In this document: positions 1 to 7,787 of the stretch, piece after piece
Position numbering within the stretch: position 1 is the stretch's first letter
How the letters are laid out: the number at the start of each line of letters is the position of its first letter
Assembly: GCA_964555235.1 (NCBI GenBank)
Contig: CAZKRU010000034.1
Span: forward strand, 1-43,249
Reading direction: 5' to 3'
Source: CAZKRU01 sp964555235
GTDB taxonomy: Bacteria > Verrucomicrobiota > Verrucomicrobiia > Methylacidiphilales > CAMAQI01
Length of the DNA stretch: 43,249 nucleotides
Position numbers and translations under genes: made by a program
Notes under the pieces: generated by a model
Seen by the model: only the letters and a program-made list of their open reading frames with translations
The model's database searches: none
What the model was told of the DNA's origin: nothing

Positions 1-32
1 GGAACCCTGCAACTCAAGGAGTTACAAAAAAC

Positions 33-118
33 CGGACAGAGAGGGATTCGAACCCTCGGTACTGTTTAGGTACACACGCTTTCCAAGCGAGCCCATTAAA
101 CCACTCTGGCATCTGTCC
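33..118 (-). tRNA. tRNA-Ser (anticodon GGA)
   Basis: On the minus strand a complete class II tRNA folds. It has a 7-bp acceptor stem GGACAGA/TCTGTCC, a D-arm, anticodon loop TTGGAAA with anticodon GGA at 84-82, a long variable arm typical of tRNA-Ser, and a T-arm around GGTTCGAATCC. The discriminator is G and CCA is not encoded (the next bases are GT). The anticodon stem CTCGC/GCGTG contains one U-U mismatch at its second pair. The gene reads UCC/UCU serine codons and lies just downstream of the flagellar cluster on the same strand. Confidence 0.97.
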
Positions 119-206
119 ATTGAAAATGGAATTGGGAGTAAATCACAATTGGGAGAGGAGGAAAAGATGTTTCTCTGGTAAAACTCGCCGCCCCCGCGGG
201 GTTGGA
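119..206 (-). terminator. Spacer after the last flagellar-cluster gene with a possible weak terminator
   Basis: After the TAG of the 123-residue protein, the minus strand carries the palindrome CCCCGCGGGG, followed shortly by GAGTTTT. This could be a short GC hairpin with a weak U-tract ending the flagellar transcript before tRNA-Ser. The loop is almost zero and the U-tract is offset, so this is a weak call. No clear tRNA promoter was found in the remaining bases. Confidence 0.25.
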
Positions 207-578
207 CTATTTCGGAGGGGGGACGATGGAAACCGGAGCGGGGGCGACTTCTTCGGAAGCCGGGATGGCTTTGGCGGTTTTCTGAAGACTTTCGCAACGA
301 ACAACGATGGTCTCGCCACAACTACAAACCACGGTCACATCGTAAACCCCTGGAGATTTCTCAACGAGTTGCACTTGAGGGGGGAGTTTTGGTGCAACCG
401 CAGCAACTACTTTTGAAGCGGCAGCACGGGGGAGTAAACTGAGAGGCCCCGTTTTGAGGGCGGCCGGATCCGCTGCGATGTCCGAAACATTCGGAAAGAG
501 GGCATGGTGACAGTCGGTTGGAGCGAGTGACTTTACCACGCGGATTGGAATGATGCTGGCGCTTTGTTGATCGTTCAT
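207..578 (-). CDS. Hypothetical 123-residue protein with a CxCGE...C motif, downstream of motB
   Basis: I do not recognise a family. The protein is soluble-looking: no signal peptide or membrane segment, a Pro/Ala-rich middle, and a proline-rich tail ending in PPPK. The distinctive part is near residues 80-95, VTVVCSCGETIVVRCES, in which three cysteines (C-S-C-G-E, then a later C) lie in predicted beta strands and could bind a metal or form a disulfide. A further Cys-His-His lies near residue 23. It starts 12 bp after the motB stop, so it is very probably the last gene of the flagellar transcript and may serve stator or motility regulation. That role is inferred from position only. Confidence 0.75.
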   Translation of the reverse strand: MNDQQSASIIPIRVVKSLAPTDCHHALFPNVSDIAADPAALKTGPLSLLPRAAASKVVAAVAPKLPPQVQLVEKSPGVYDVTVVCSCGETIVVRCESLQKTAKAIPASEEVAPAPVSIVPPPK

Positions 579-590
579 GGGATTTGAATT

Positions 591-1349
591 TTAAGGGGGT
601 GAGAGTTTGTCGCGAATGGTTTCAATGTCGTCGGTCGGGCTGGGGCGCACGATCACCGTAATCCGGCGATTCTCCTCACTCTTGGGGTCGATATTTTCGA
701 GCGGTGCGCGATCGGCATATCCAGCGACACGATAAAAGCGTTCACTGAGAATCCCCCCCTGTTGCAGTTCTTGCTGGGCGGAGACCGCTCGGCGGGTGGA
801 GAGATCCCATCCTTTGCCTGCTTGTTGATTGAGCTCCAAGCCACTCTGGGTGTGACCTTCGACTTCCAACGTAAAATTTTGGCGTTCGAGCACCACGGCA
901 ATCGTCGTAAGAACGAAAGTTCCGTATTCGGTCAGATCGGCCGTTCCTGGAGTGAAAAAAGGGCGTTTCGATTTGTCGATGGCGGTGATACGCATTCCGT
1001 CCGCATGAAATTCAAACCGGATTTGATCGTCGCCCATTTCGCTGCTGTTTTTGAGCTGTTCCCGAAGCCGTTCCATGGCGCGTTTGAACTCCTGAATGGC
1101 GAAAAGATCTTTGCTCGCTTTGTCGACCATCTCGGTCATGAAGGGCTTGAAATTCGAGTACTCCTTCGTTCCGCTGCGGCCCTGTTGAGTGAGTTCTCCT
1201 TTAAAATAGCGTTGAACCGCTTCCTTGGTTTCGTCATCGCTACCAACCAGCCAAAGTACCATGAAAAGCGCCATCATGGAAGTCACGAAATCGGCATAAG
1301 CGACTTTCCATGCGCCTCCGTGTCCTCCGGCATGTCCGCGTTTCGCCAT
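591..1349 (-). CDS. motB: Flagellar stator protein MotB
   Basis: This is the peptidoglycan-anchored half of the ion-driven stator. The 252-residue protein has a short cytoplasmic basic N-terminus and a single transmembrane helix (about residues 14-36). The helix contains the ion-binding Asp20 in the motif YADFVTSMMALFMVLWL. A linker follows, then a C-terminal OmpA-like peptidoglycan-binding domain (about 130-240) ending with the typical ENRRITVIV segment. It follows motA by 3 bp, the standard stator pair. The transmembrane motif resembles proton-type MotB more than PomB, but ion choice cannot be decided from sequence by eye. Confidence 0.96.
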   Translation of the reverse strand: MAKRGHAGGHGGAWKVAYADFVTSMMALFMVLWLVGSDDETKEAVQRYFKGELTQQGRSGTKEYSNFKPFMTEMVDKASKDLFAIQEFKRAMERLREQLKNSSEMGDDQIRFEFHADGMRITAIDKSKRPFFTPGTADLTEYGTFVLTTIAVVLERQNFTLEVEGHTQSGLELNQQAGKGWDLSTRRAVSAQQELQQGGILSERFYRVAGYADRAPLENIDPKSEENRRITVIVRPSPTDDIETIRDKLSPP

Positions 1350-1352
1350 GGA

Positions 1353-2213
1353 TTAAGCCTTGCGACCGAGCTCCTTGAGCATCGTTTCCAGTTCTTCGTT
1401 GGTCGGTTTTCGATCAGAAGGAATGGATTTTCTTCCGGCTTCTGCTGCCATGATCGGAGGGGCTCCGGTGGCATAGGCGACAATCATTCCGGTCATGACT
1501 TCGTAGTAGGCAAGTTCATCTTCGTTATTGAACTCCACTGAAATAATCAAGGGCTGAAGAATACTGTACGCGATAAAGATACCGAGTAGGGTTCCGGTCA
1601 ACGCACTCGCTACGTGATTTCCGATTTCCTGCTTATCTCCGCCCAAGTGACCCATGGTGATGATAATTCCGAGCACGGCAGCGACAATACCGATCGCAGG
1701 ACAGGCATCTGCTGCTTTCGTCAACACGCCGACGGGTTGAGCATGGTGATGATGGATTCGGTTCAATTCGTCTTCAAGGGTCGCCTTCATTTGCTCGCCC
1801 TTTACTTTACCATCGATAATGGGGCGCATGGCATCCTGCATAAAAGCAACCGAGTGGTGATCTTTAAGGAAGCTTGGATATTTTGTAAAAATCGAACTGG
1901 ATTCGGGAGTCACGACGTGTTCTTCAATTCCGACCACGCCCTGTTCGCGGGCAACCATCAGGATTTCATAAATCATGACAATGAGATCCAGATAAATCTG
2001 TTTCTTGTAAGGAGAGCCTTTGAGTGCGGTAATGATCATTCCGATCAGGGATTTAAGCATGGGGACCGGACAACCTCCGATCACGTAACCGATTGCTGCT
2101 CCGATGATCACGAGGTATTCGGACCAGACGACCAAGCTGCCCGGGCTTCCACCGGACCACATGAATCCGCCGATGACGGCAGCGAGTGTGATGAACCATC
2201 CTACGGGTACCAT
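1353..2213 (-). CDS. motA: Flagellar stator protein MotA
   Basis: MotA is the inner-membrane stator subunit that couples ion flow to torque on FliG. It is 286 residues, close to the usual length, with two N-terminal membrane segments, a large cytoplasmic loop, and two C-terminal segments near 173-188 and 203-222. The functional prolines are present at 172 (ACPAIGIV) and 221 (ILQPL), matching P173/P222 of E. coli MotA. The loop has the charged face Arg89 and Glu97/98 that contacts FliG. It lies between fliA and motB, with tight spacing on both sides. Confidence 0.96.
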   Translation of the reverse strand: MVPVGWFITLAAVIGGFMWSGGSPGSLVVWSEYLVIIGAAIGYVIGGCPVPMLKSLIGMIITALKGSPYKKQIYLDLIVMIYEILMVAREQGVVGIEEHVVTPESSSIFTKYPSFLKDHHSVAFMQDAMRPIIDGKVKGEQMKATLEDELNRIHHHHAQPVGVLTKAADACPAIGIVAAVLGIIITMGHLGGDKQEIGNHVASALTGTLLGIFIAYSILQPLIISVEFNNEDELAYYEVMTGMIVAYATGAPPIMAAEAGRKSIPSDRKPTNEELETMLKELGRKA

Positions 2214-2226
2214 AATGATCCTTCCT

Positions 2227-2982
2227 TTATTGTTTTCTCAGACGTTCGAAAAATTTACCCAAGCGGGTGATGGCGAGGGCGTGGATTTGTGAGACACGGG
2301 ATTCAGTGAGGTCCATGACTTCTGCGATTTCCCGGAGTCGCAGACCTTCATAATAGTAAAGACTCAAAACGATCAATTGTTGTTTTGGTAAGATTTTCAG
2401 TTGATCCCGTAATTGCTCGTGATCTTCCTCTTGAAGTAAATGGGCGAGTGAGTCGGTGGAGCGGGGATCGGCCAAAACTTCCTCGTGAAGAAGCGGTTCA
2501 CCACTGTCATCGTGGTAGGCCGGTTCTTGAAGCGAAAGAAAACTGACTGGCTTGACGCGATCCAAGAGTTCCGAAAATTCATCCGGTGTCAGTTGAAGTG
2601 CGGCGCGGACTTCCTCATCCTCAGGTTCTCGTCCCAATTCAGCGGCGAGTTTTTCCTGGGCGCGTTCGAGTCGCTTGGCATCTTCATGGACGGAACGGGG
2701 AACCCAGTCGAGTCGCCGCAGTTCATCCAGAACTGCGCCTCGGATTCGGAGATGACAGTAGCTGGGAAGACTCGCGCCTCGGGTCGGGTCGTACCGATTG
2801 ACGGCATCCAAAAGTCCGAGAACGCCCGCACTGACGAGATCGTCTTTGGTGACGTGGGGAGGAAGATAGATCGCAATACGCGAAACCACATGCCGAACGA
2901 GCGGAAGGAGAGCTTCCACTTGTTCTTGAGGATCCGTGGGGAGCGGCGGGCGGGTGTTGGTTTTAGCAAGGACTTCCGTCAT
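2227..2982 (-). CDS. fliA: Flagellar sigma factor FliA (sigma-28)
   Basis: This is the alternative sigma factor for late flagellar genes. The 251-residue protein has sigma region 2 (about 45-110: DLVSAGVLGLLDAVNRYDP, then the LRRLDWVPRSV stretch shared by FliA and WhiG), region 3, and a region 4 helix-turn-helix at the C-terminus (LREIAEVMDLTESRVSQIH). Together these place it in the FliA/WhiG/SigD group. The anti-sigma factor FlgM is not in the window. The gene sits between a small membrane-protein gene and motAB in the same transcript. It could therefore be made under the operon's sigma-54-type promoter and then drive filament genes located elsewhere. Confidence 0.95.
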   Translation of the reverse strand: MTEVLAKTNTRPPLPTDPQEQVEALLPLVRHVVSRIAIYLPPHVTKDDLVSAGVLGLLDAVNRYDPTRGASLPSYCHLRIRGAVLDELRRLDWVPRSVHEDAKRLERAQEKLAAELGREPEDEEVRAALQLTPDEFSELLDRVKPVSFLSLQEPAYHDDSGEPLLHEEVLADPRSTDSLAHLLQEEDHEQLRDQLKILPKQQLIVLSLYYYEGLRLREIAEVMDLTESRVSQIHALAITRLGKFFERLRKQ

Positions 2983-2994
2983 GGCATTCTTTCG

Positions 2995-3297
2995 TTATTT
3001 CTTGTCCTTTTTATCATCCGGTGGCTTTGCCGCATTTTTGGTTGCTTCTTTGTCGGCAATCTCCCGCTCTTTGGCGGCGATCTCTAATTTGGTTTCCAGC
3101 CAGGCGCGAAGCAGACGGATCGCAAGCCGTCGGGTGAGATAAGCAAAAGACAATCCGAGAAGACCAATCTTCAGGCAAGCCCATAGAAACGTATCATCAT
3201 TTTTGTAGCAAATCCCAATCCCGATGAGCATTCCCACAAATGCGGCAACTTTCGCGGAATGCGAAACAAAAGTTGGAAGAGGTGAATGGGCGCTCAT
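2995..3297 (-). CDS. Small membrane protein of the flagellar cluster, unknown function
   Basis: The 100-residue product has two hydrophobic segments (about residues 14-30 and 37-56) followed by a long basic and acidic helix rich in Glu/Lys/Ala, ending in DDKKDKK. This looks like a membrane anchor with a cytoplasmic coiled tail. No family was recognised. It stands 12 bp before fliA, where many flagellar operons carry flhF and flhG, but it has no GTPase or ATPase motif and cannot replace them enzymatically. A 262-bp repeat-containing gap separates it from flhA, so it may start a separate transcript. Confidence 0.7.
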   Translation of the reverse strand: MSAHSPLPTFVSHSAKVAAFVGMLIGIGICYKNDDTFLWACLKIGLLGLSFAYLTRRLAIRLLRAWLETKLEIAAKEREIADKEATKNAAKPPDDKKDKK

Positions 3298-3377
3298 TGG
3301 TGAGTTTCCCCTATATCGTATCGAGAAGAGTACGAGAATTCAATGCTAAAGCCTGAGCAATCGAGGAGGGATTTTTT

Positions 3378-3555
3378 CACACAAAGGCACAAAGACACAA
3401 AGATGTTGTTTCTCGCCAAGTTACGCCAAGCCGCCAAGAAATCCGTTTTGGTTTTAAAGTCGAACATTTCTTCGCGCCTTGGCGACCTTCGCGAGAGACA
3501 AAATCCTGTTCTCACCACAAATTGTCCCATGGAACAGGGGCTTAGGCTTTGTGTG
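3378..3555. repeat. CGCCAAG-type palindromic interspersed repeat, copy A
   Basis: The outer ends are 9-bp inverted repeats CACACAAAG (3378-3386) and CTTTGTGTG (3547-3555). The core, 3411-3496, is itself an imperfect palindrome, beginning TCTCGCCAAGTTACGCCAAG and ending CCTTGGCGACCTTCGCGAGA. It fills the gap between the flhA stop and the small membrane-protein gene. Bases 3405-3496 reappear inverted and nearly identical at 35514-35602. No transposase is associated. Confidence 0.85.
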
Positions 3556-3559
3556 GAAA

Positions 3560-5656
3560 TCATACGGTGACTTGGCTCCCGGCGGATCGGATGGTATGCA
3601 TCGGTTGAAGCGGGATTTTCGGAGAAATTTCGTTGTAGGCCAGAACGCGGAGCGAGGGGAAGGTTTCCGCAAAGAATCGTTTAATGCCGAGCCGGATCAA
3701 GGGGGAGCAGAGGAGGAGTGGGGTGAGACCTTCCGCGGCCATTCGTTGGATCCCCTGGCTGAGTTGATCGTGGAAATGGCGGGCGAGATTGGGATCCATG
3801 ACGAGCGCAATTTCTTGAGCCGTCTGGCGAACGCATTTTGAAAGTTGTTGCTCGATGTCCGGCTGAAGAGTGATCGCCATTAATTTGCCGCTTCGTAATT
3901 CCGTTTGGCGGGCGATTTCAAGCACCAAGGCTTTTCGACACGATTCGCTGAGCTCATCGGGATTTTTGGTGAAGGCAATCTGGTCACAAAGTTTTTCCAG
4001 GATGATGGAGAACTCCCGAACGGAAAGCCCTTCTTGGAGAAGATTTTGAAGGACACGATGAATCGTTCCCAAGGTCAGCTGAAGCGTGGTCATTTCCGCG
4101 GTCACCGCAAGGTCGGTGACTTTCAAGGAATCAATCATCTTTTGAACATCCTGACGGGAGAGGAGTTCGGAAGCGATCGTCTTCAAGGTCTGGCTGGTGT
4201 GTGTGATGAGAACAGAAAGAGGGTCGACCACGGCATAGCCGAGTCGTTCCGCTTCGCGTCGCTCAGTTTCCATGATCCAGGTCGCAGGAAGTCCGAACGC
4301 CGGCTCGGTGGTGGTTCGGCCTCGGAGGGGGCGTTGCATATTTCCAATCCCCATGGCTAGGAATTGTCCCGGGAAAAGTTCGCCGCTGGCAATTTCGTGT
4401 CCGCGAAGGAGGATGCGATAGTGATGTGGAGCAATTCCCGGATTATCTTTCACGGAGATAGGAGGAATCGAAATGCCGAGGTCGTTGGAAAGTCCTTTGC
4501 GTAATGCGGCGAGTCGCTCGAGCATGTTTTGAACATTGCCATGAACGAGCGGAAGTAAACCGAGTCCGAGTTCGACACCGAGCGGGTCGAGGGCTTTGGG
4601 AGCAACTTCCGCCGGTTTGTCGGAGATACCTCCTTTTTTCGGATCCCCTTCTTTTTTGTCCGAGCCATCGAGGGAGGGAGGAGGGACGGGTTCGGGAAGC
4701 GCATAACCGAGAGCGAGAAAGAAAACACCCAATCCAAAAAGCACTAACTTTGGAAAGCCAGGAATCAACATCATGGAGAGCATTACGACGCCAGTCGTCA
4801 TGACGGTTTTTCGATTGCTGAGGAGTTGTTGCGTGAGATCTTCTCCAATTCCAACGCTGGAGTTGGAACGAGTGACTAAGATACCCGCTCCGGTAGAAAC
4901 CAGGAGTGCTGGAATCTGTGTGACAAGGCCGTCACCAATCGAAAGAAGCGCATATTTTTGAAAAGCCGCCGAAGCGGAAAGGCTCTGTTGAAAGACTCCG
5001 ACGGCGACCCCTCCAACGAGATTGATGGCAGTAATTAAAATTCCGGCGATGGCATCTCCGCGCACAAACTTACTGGCACCATCCATCGCTCCGAAAAACG
5101 TCGCTTCTCGCTCCAAATGACGTCGACGTCCCCGGGCTTCCTGCTCGGAGATAATTCCTGCATTTAAATCGGCATCGATCGCCATCTGTTTTCCGGGCAT
5201 GGCGTCCAAAGTGAAACGGGCGGAAACTTCTGCCACGCGTCCGGAACCTTTAGTGATGACGATGAAATTAATGATCGTGAGAATTAAAAAGACGATGACT
5301 CCGACCACGAGGTTTCCTGCCACGACAAAATCTCCAAAGGTTTGAATGAGATGGCCTCCGTCTCCTTTGGTGAGAATCGAGCGGGTGGTGGCGATATTGA
5401 GTCCAAGTCGGAAGAGAGTAACAAAAAGAAGAACGGTCGGAAATGCCGAGAACTGCGTCGGTTCTTTAATATAGGAGATCGTCATGATGACCAAGACCGA
5501 AAGGGCAATGCTGACCGCCAGGAAAAAATCGATCATCATCGTAGGAAGCGGAAGGACCAAAATAAAGATGATGACGAGAAACCCAAACGTGAACATCAAG
5601 TCGCCGCGCTTGAGCATCTGCTCGAGGAAGTTCTTCGATTGGGCGGGAGTCGGCAT
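3560..5656 (-). CDS. flhA: Flagellar export gate protein FlhA
   Basis: FlhA is the large inner-membrane subunit of the flagellar type III export gate, and its cytoplasmic ring docks chaperone-substrate complexes. The 698-residue protein has a multi-span N-terminal half (about 20-330) and the conserved FHIPEP-family segment (RFTLDAMPGKQMAIDADLNA, then ISEQEARGRR near 150-178). A short charged linker precedes the cytoplasmic domain (about 365-698). Its length matches the family. It starts 3 bp after the flhB stop and is the last export gene. Its 3' end abuts a palindromic repeat element. Confidence 0.97.
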   Translation of the reverse strand: MPTPAQSKNFLEQMLKRGDLMFTFGFLVIIFILVLPLPTMMIDFFLAVSIALSVLVIMTISYIKEPTQFSAFPTVLLFVTLFRLGLNIATTRSILTKGDGGHLIQTFGDFVVAGNLVVGVIVFLILTIINFIVITKGSGRVAEVSARFTLDAMPGKQMAIDADLNAGIISEQEARGRRRHLEREATFFGAMDGASKFVRGDAIAGILITAINLVGGVAVGVFQQSLSASAAFQKYALLSIGDGLVTQIPALLVSTGAGILVTRSNSSVGIGEDLTQQLLSNRKTVMTTGVVMLSMMLIPGFPKLVLFGLGVFFLALGYALPEPVPPPSLDGSDKKEGDPKKGGISDKPAEVAPKALDPLGVELGLGLLPLVHGNVQNMLERLAALRKGLSNDLGISIPPISVKDNPGIAPHHYRILLRGHEIASGELFPGQFLAMGIGNMQRPLRGRTTTEPAFGLPATWIMETERREAERLGYAVVDPLSVLITHTSQTLKTIASELLSRQDVQKMIDSLKVTDLAVTAEMTTLQLTLGTIHRVLQNLLQEGLSVREFSIILEKLCDQIAFTKNPDELSESCRKALVLEIARQTELRSGKLMAITLQPDIEQQLSKCVRQTAQEIALVMDPNLARHFHDQLSQGIQRMAAEGLTPLLLCSPLIRLGIKRFFAETFPSLRVLAYNEISPKIPLQPMHTIRSAGSQVTV

Positions 5657-5659
5657 GGG

Positions 5660-6742
5660 TTAGTTCTCCTCGGGGTTTTGAGTTTCAGAACCCGAACGGA
5701 ATCCACGACGATAGAGTTGAGCGAGAACATTCGCAACGCCCTGATAGTAAAGCATTGGAATCGGATCGCCGACGACTCCGTGACGGAAAAGCCCTTGCGC
5801 GAGAGGAACATTTTCAGTCATCGGGACGCCGCAAGTGGCGGCGCGTTCCTTGAGCATCAAGGCATTGCGGCGTTGTCCTTTGGCGAGAATAATGGGGATG
5901 GGAGTTTCACCGCGAACATAACGAAGCGCCACGGCATAGTGAGTCGGATTGGTGATGACGATCGTTGCATCGGCAACGTCTTCGAGCATCCGGCGCATGG
6001 AACGCTTCCGTTGAAGCGCGCGGCGCTTGGCCTTGACCTCGGGAGAACCTTCGAACTGTTTCATCTCATCCTTGAGCTCTTCAAGGCTCATCTTGTTGTC
6101 ATCTTCAAACTGCCACCGTTGGTAGAGATAGTCGATCGTGGCAATAATTCCCAAACCGATCGTGATTCTCCAGCCGATGGCCCAGACCACTTTCAATAGA
6201 AATGCGGCCTGTTCCGGGGCATTGACAGGACGGGTAAAGACATCGCTCGCCAAGAGCTCTTGAAAGGAGGCATAAGCGAAAAGTCCGATGATGCCGATTT
6301 TAACGATGGAGAGGAGGCTGGAGATCCCTTTTCGAAGAGAGAAAATATTTTTCAGTCCGTTGATCGGATTCAGTTTTTCGAAGGAAGGTTCGAGCGGAGT
6401 ATCCGTCAGAAGAAATCCGACTTGGGCAATCTGTGAAACGGCCGCCGCCGTCATGATCGAGGCGAGAAAAAATCCGAGTGTTGGGAGGAGATCGGTTGCG
6501 GAGATAAAATTAAAGGGAACGGTTGGATTTTGATAGATCGGGTTGTGGCCCATTTCCTGAAAGCTGACGCTCATGACGCGGATGATGGCGTTTCCCATGG
6601 GAGGGCCGAAAAGGAGAAGACCCAGAAGTCCTGAGCTGAGGAGAGCGGTGGAGACGATATCCTGGCTTTTGACGACCTGTCCTTTTTCGCGAAGTTCGCC
6701 GCGTCGCTTCGCGGATGCCGGTAATTCTTTGCCGTCACTCAT
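5660..6742 (-). CDS. flhB: Flagellar export switch protein FlhB
   Basis: FlhB is the membrane component of the export apparatus that switches substrate from rod/hook to filament by self-cleavage. The 360-residue protein has four predicted membrane segments within the first 210 residues and a basic cytoplasmic linker. The autocleavage motif NPTH is at 265-268, in the context ITNPTHYAVALRY. The C-terminal domain extends about 60 residues beyond the last conserved block, as in other FlhB proteins. The gene overlaps fliR by 4 bp. Confidence 0.97.
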   Translation of the reverse strand: MSDGKELPASAKRRGELREKGQVVKSQDIVSTALLSSGLLGLLLFGPPMGNAIIRVMSVSFQEMGHNPIYQNPTVPFNFISATDLLPTLGFFLASIMTAAAVSQIAQVGFLLTDTPLEPSFEKLNPINGLKNIFSLRKGISSLLSIVKIGIIGLFAYASFQELLASDVFTRPVNAPEQAAFLLKVVWAIGWRITIGLGIIATIDYLYQRWQFEDDNKMSLEELKDEMKQFEGSPEVKAKRRALQRKRSMRRMLEDVADATIVITNPTHYAVALRYVRGETPIPIILAKGQRRNALMLKERAATCGVPMTENVPLAQGLFRHGVVGDPIPMLYYQGVANVLAQLYRRGFRSGSETQNPEEN

Positions 6743-7518
6743 GGCGTGGGTACTCCTGGCAAGGTTCGAAGATATTCCGAAGCAAGTGGCATGAGTCGGC
6801 TGAGCTGATCTCGAATCATGAGTAAAATCAGGGGGAGGAAGAAGAGGACCCCACCGATGCCGATGAGAATGCGAAGGACCAGCGCTTCCGAGAAGAGGTT
6901 GATGCCCTGAACCGCGCGTGCCAGAAGTCCTACGGAGGCCGTGACAAAAAACATCAGTGAGATGATCGGGGCGGCGATCATGAGACCTCCGGCAAAAATT
7001 CCAGAGCCGACCCGGATCATTAATTCAGGATTACTGATGCTGTGGGTCGCCGTGCCTGGGGGAATGATCTGAAATGTTTGAATGAGTGCCATGATGAGAA
7101 GTGAGAAAAAATCGAGACTCCAAAAATAAAACATTCCGGCAATCATGATAATCTGGCCAAAAATTCCACCGCTGAATGGGGCCAGGGGATTCACTTGCTG
7201 GGCGGCGAGGAGGCCGAGTTCGCTATCGATCATGGAGCCGCCAAATTGAAAAACCCCGAAGAAGAGGCGAACGATGGTTCCCAATCCCATCCCAATGAGA
7301 AATTCTGCAGTGAGGAGATAGGCGGCATCATAAATCGTTGGCATCGCGAGCGATTTTCCGGGAGTGATTGGAATCAGAAGAACCGTCAGCCAGATGACAA
7401 ACGCCGCGCGGGCCATTCGAGGAATCGGAATTTCAACGATTCCCGGTGAGGCTGTCATAAACCCGGTGAGTCGGGCGGCGATAAACCAAAACTTGGCTGG
7501 ATCAAAGAGGAGACTCAT
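6739..7518 (-). CDS. fliR: Flagellar export protein FliR
   Basis: FliR is a polytopic subunit of the FliPQR export gate. I place the start at 7518 (MSLLFDPAKFW), giving 259 residues, the usual size. A longer in-frame extension to 7599 exists, but the short form gives a 4-bp ATGA overlap with fliQ and removes an unlikely basic leader lying inside fliQ. The sequence has about six hydrophobic segments, with family-typical stretches such as LLIMALIQTFQIIPPG and LGLLAAQQVNPLAP. Confidence 0.95.
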   Translation of the reverse strand: MSLLFDPAKFWFIAARLTGFMTASPGIVEIPIPRMARAAFVIWLTVLLIPITPGKSLAMPTIYDAAYLLTAEFLIGMGLGTIVRLFFGVFQFGGSMIDSELGLLAAQQVNPLAPFSGGIFGQIIMIAGMFYFWSLDFFSLLIMALIQTFQIIPPGTATHSISNPELMIRVGSGIFAGGLMIAAPIISLMFFVTASVGLLARAVQGINLFSEALVLRILIGIGGVLFFLPLILLMIRDQLSRLMPLASEYLRTLPGVPTP

Positions 7519-7784
7519 TTGAGAACGTCTCCCGCGCGTTGAAAGAAACTGAAGACAAGGAAAGTCATTTTTTCGAGCATCCAAGGGGCGGTGAGCCAAA
7601 GGACGGCTCCGGCGGCGACGAGCTTTGGAACAAACGTGAGGGACTGCTCTTGGATGGAAGTGATTGATTGGAGAAGTCCGACGAGCACGCCGACGACGAG
7701 TGCCGTCAAGACCATCGGAGTGACGATCATGAAGCCTTCGCTAATGCAGATCTTGATCAATTCATAGGCGGCATCGGGACTCAT
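7515..7784 (-). CDS. fliQ: Flagellar export protein FliQ
   Basis: FliQ is a small two-helix subunit of the export gate. It is 89 residues, exactly the family size. Two long hydrophobic helices (about 16-38 and 50-76) flank a short loop with the family-typical SITSIQEQSLTFVPK. It lies 3 bp after fliP and overlaps fliR by 4 bp, giving the canonical fliP-fliQ-fliR order. Confidence 0.96.
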   Translation of the reverse strand: MSPDAAYELIKICISEGFMIVTPMVLTALVVGVLVGLLQSITSIQEQSLTFVPKLVAAGAVLWLTAPWMLEKMTFLVFSFFQRAGDVLK

Positions 7785-7787
7785 GCG

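Noticed and set aside
762..1541. Plus-strand open frames opposite motB/motA (and similarly at 5342-6199, 9395-10132 and 37308-38732)
   Set aside because: All lie fully antisense to well-identified genes and show composition typical of shadow frames. None has its own ribosome site or family motif.
3378..3555. Treating the direct CGCCAAG/CACAAAG motifs as a CRISPR array
   Set aside because: Motifs are 7-10 bases, irregularly spaced and arranged as a palindrome. There are no regular repeats with unique spacers and no cas genes.
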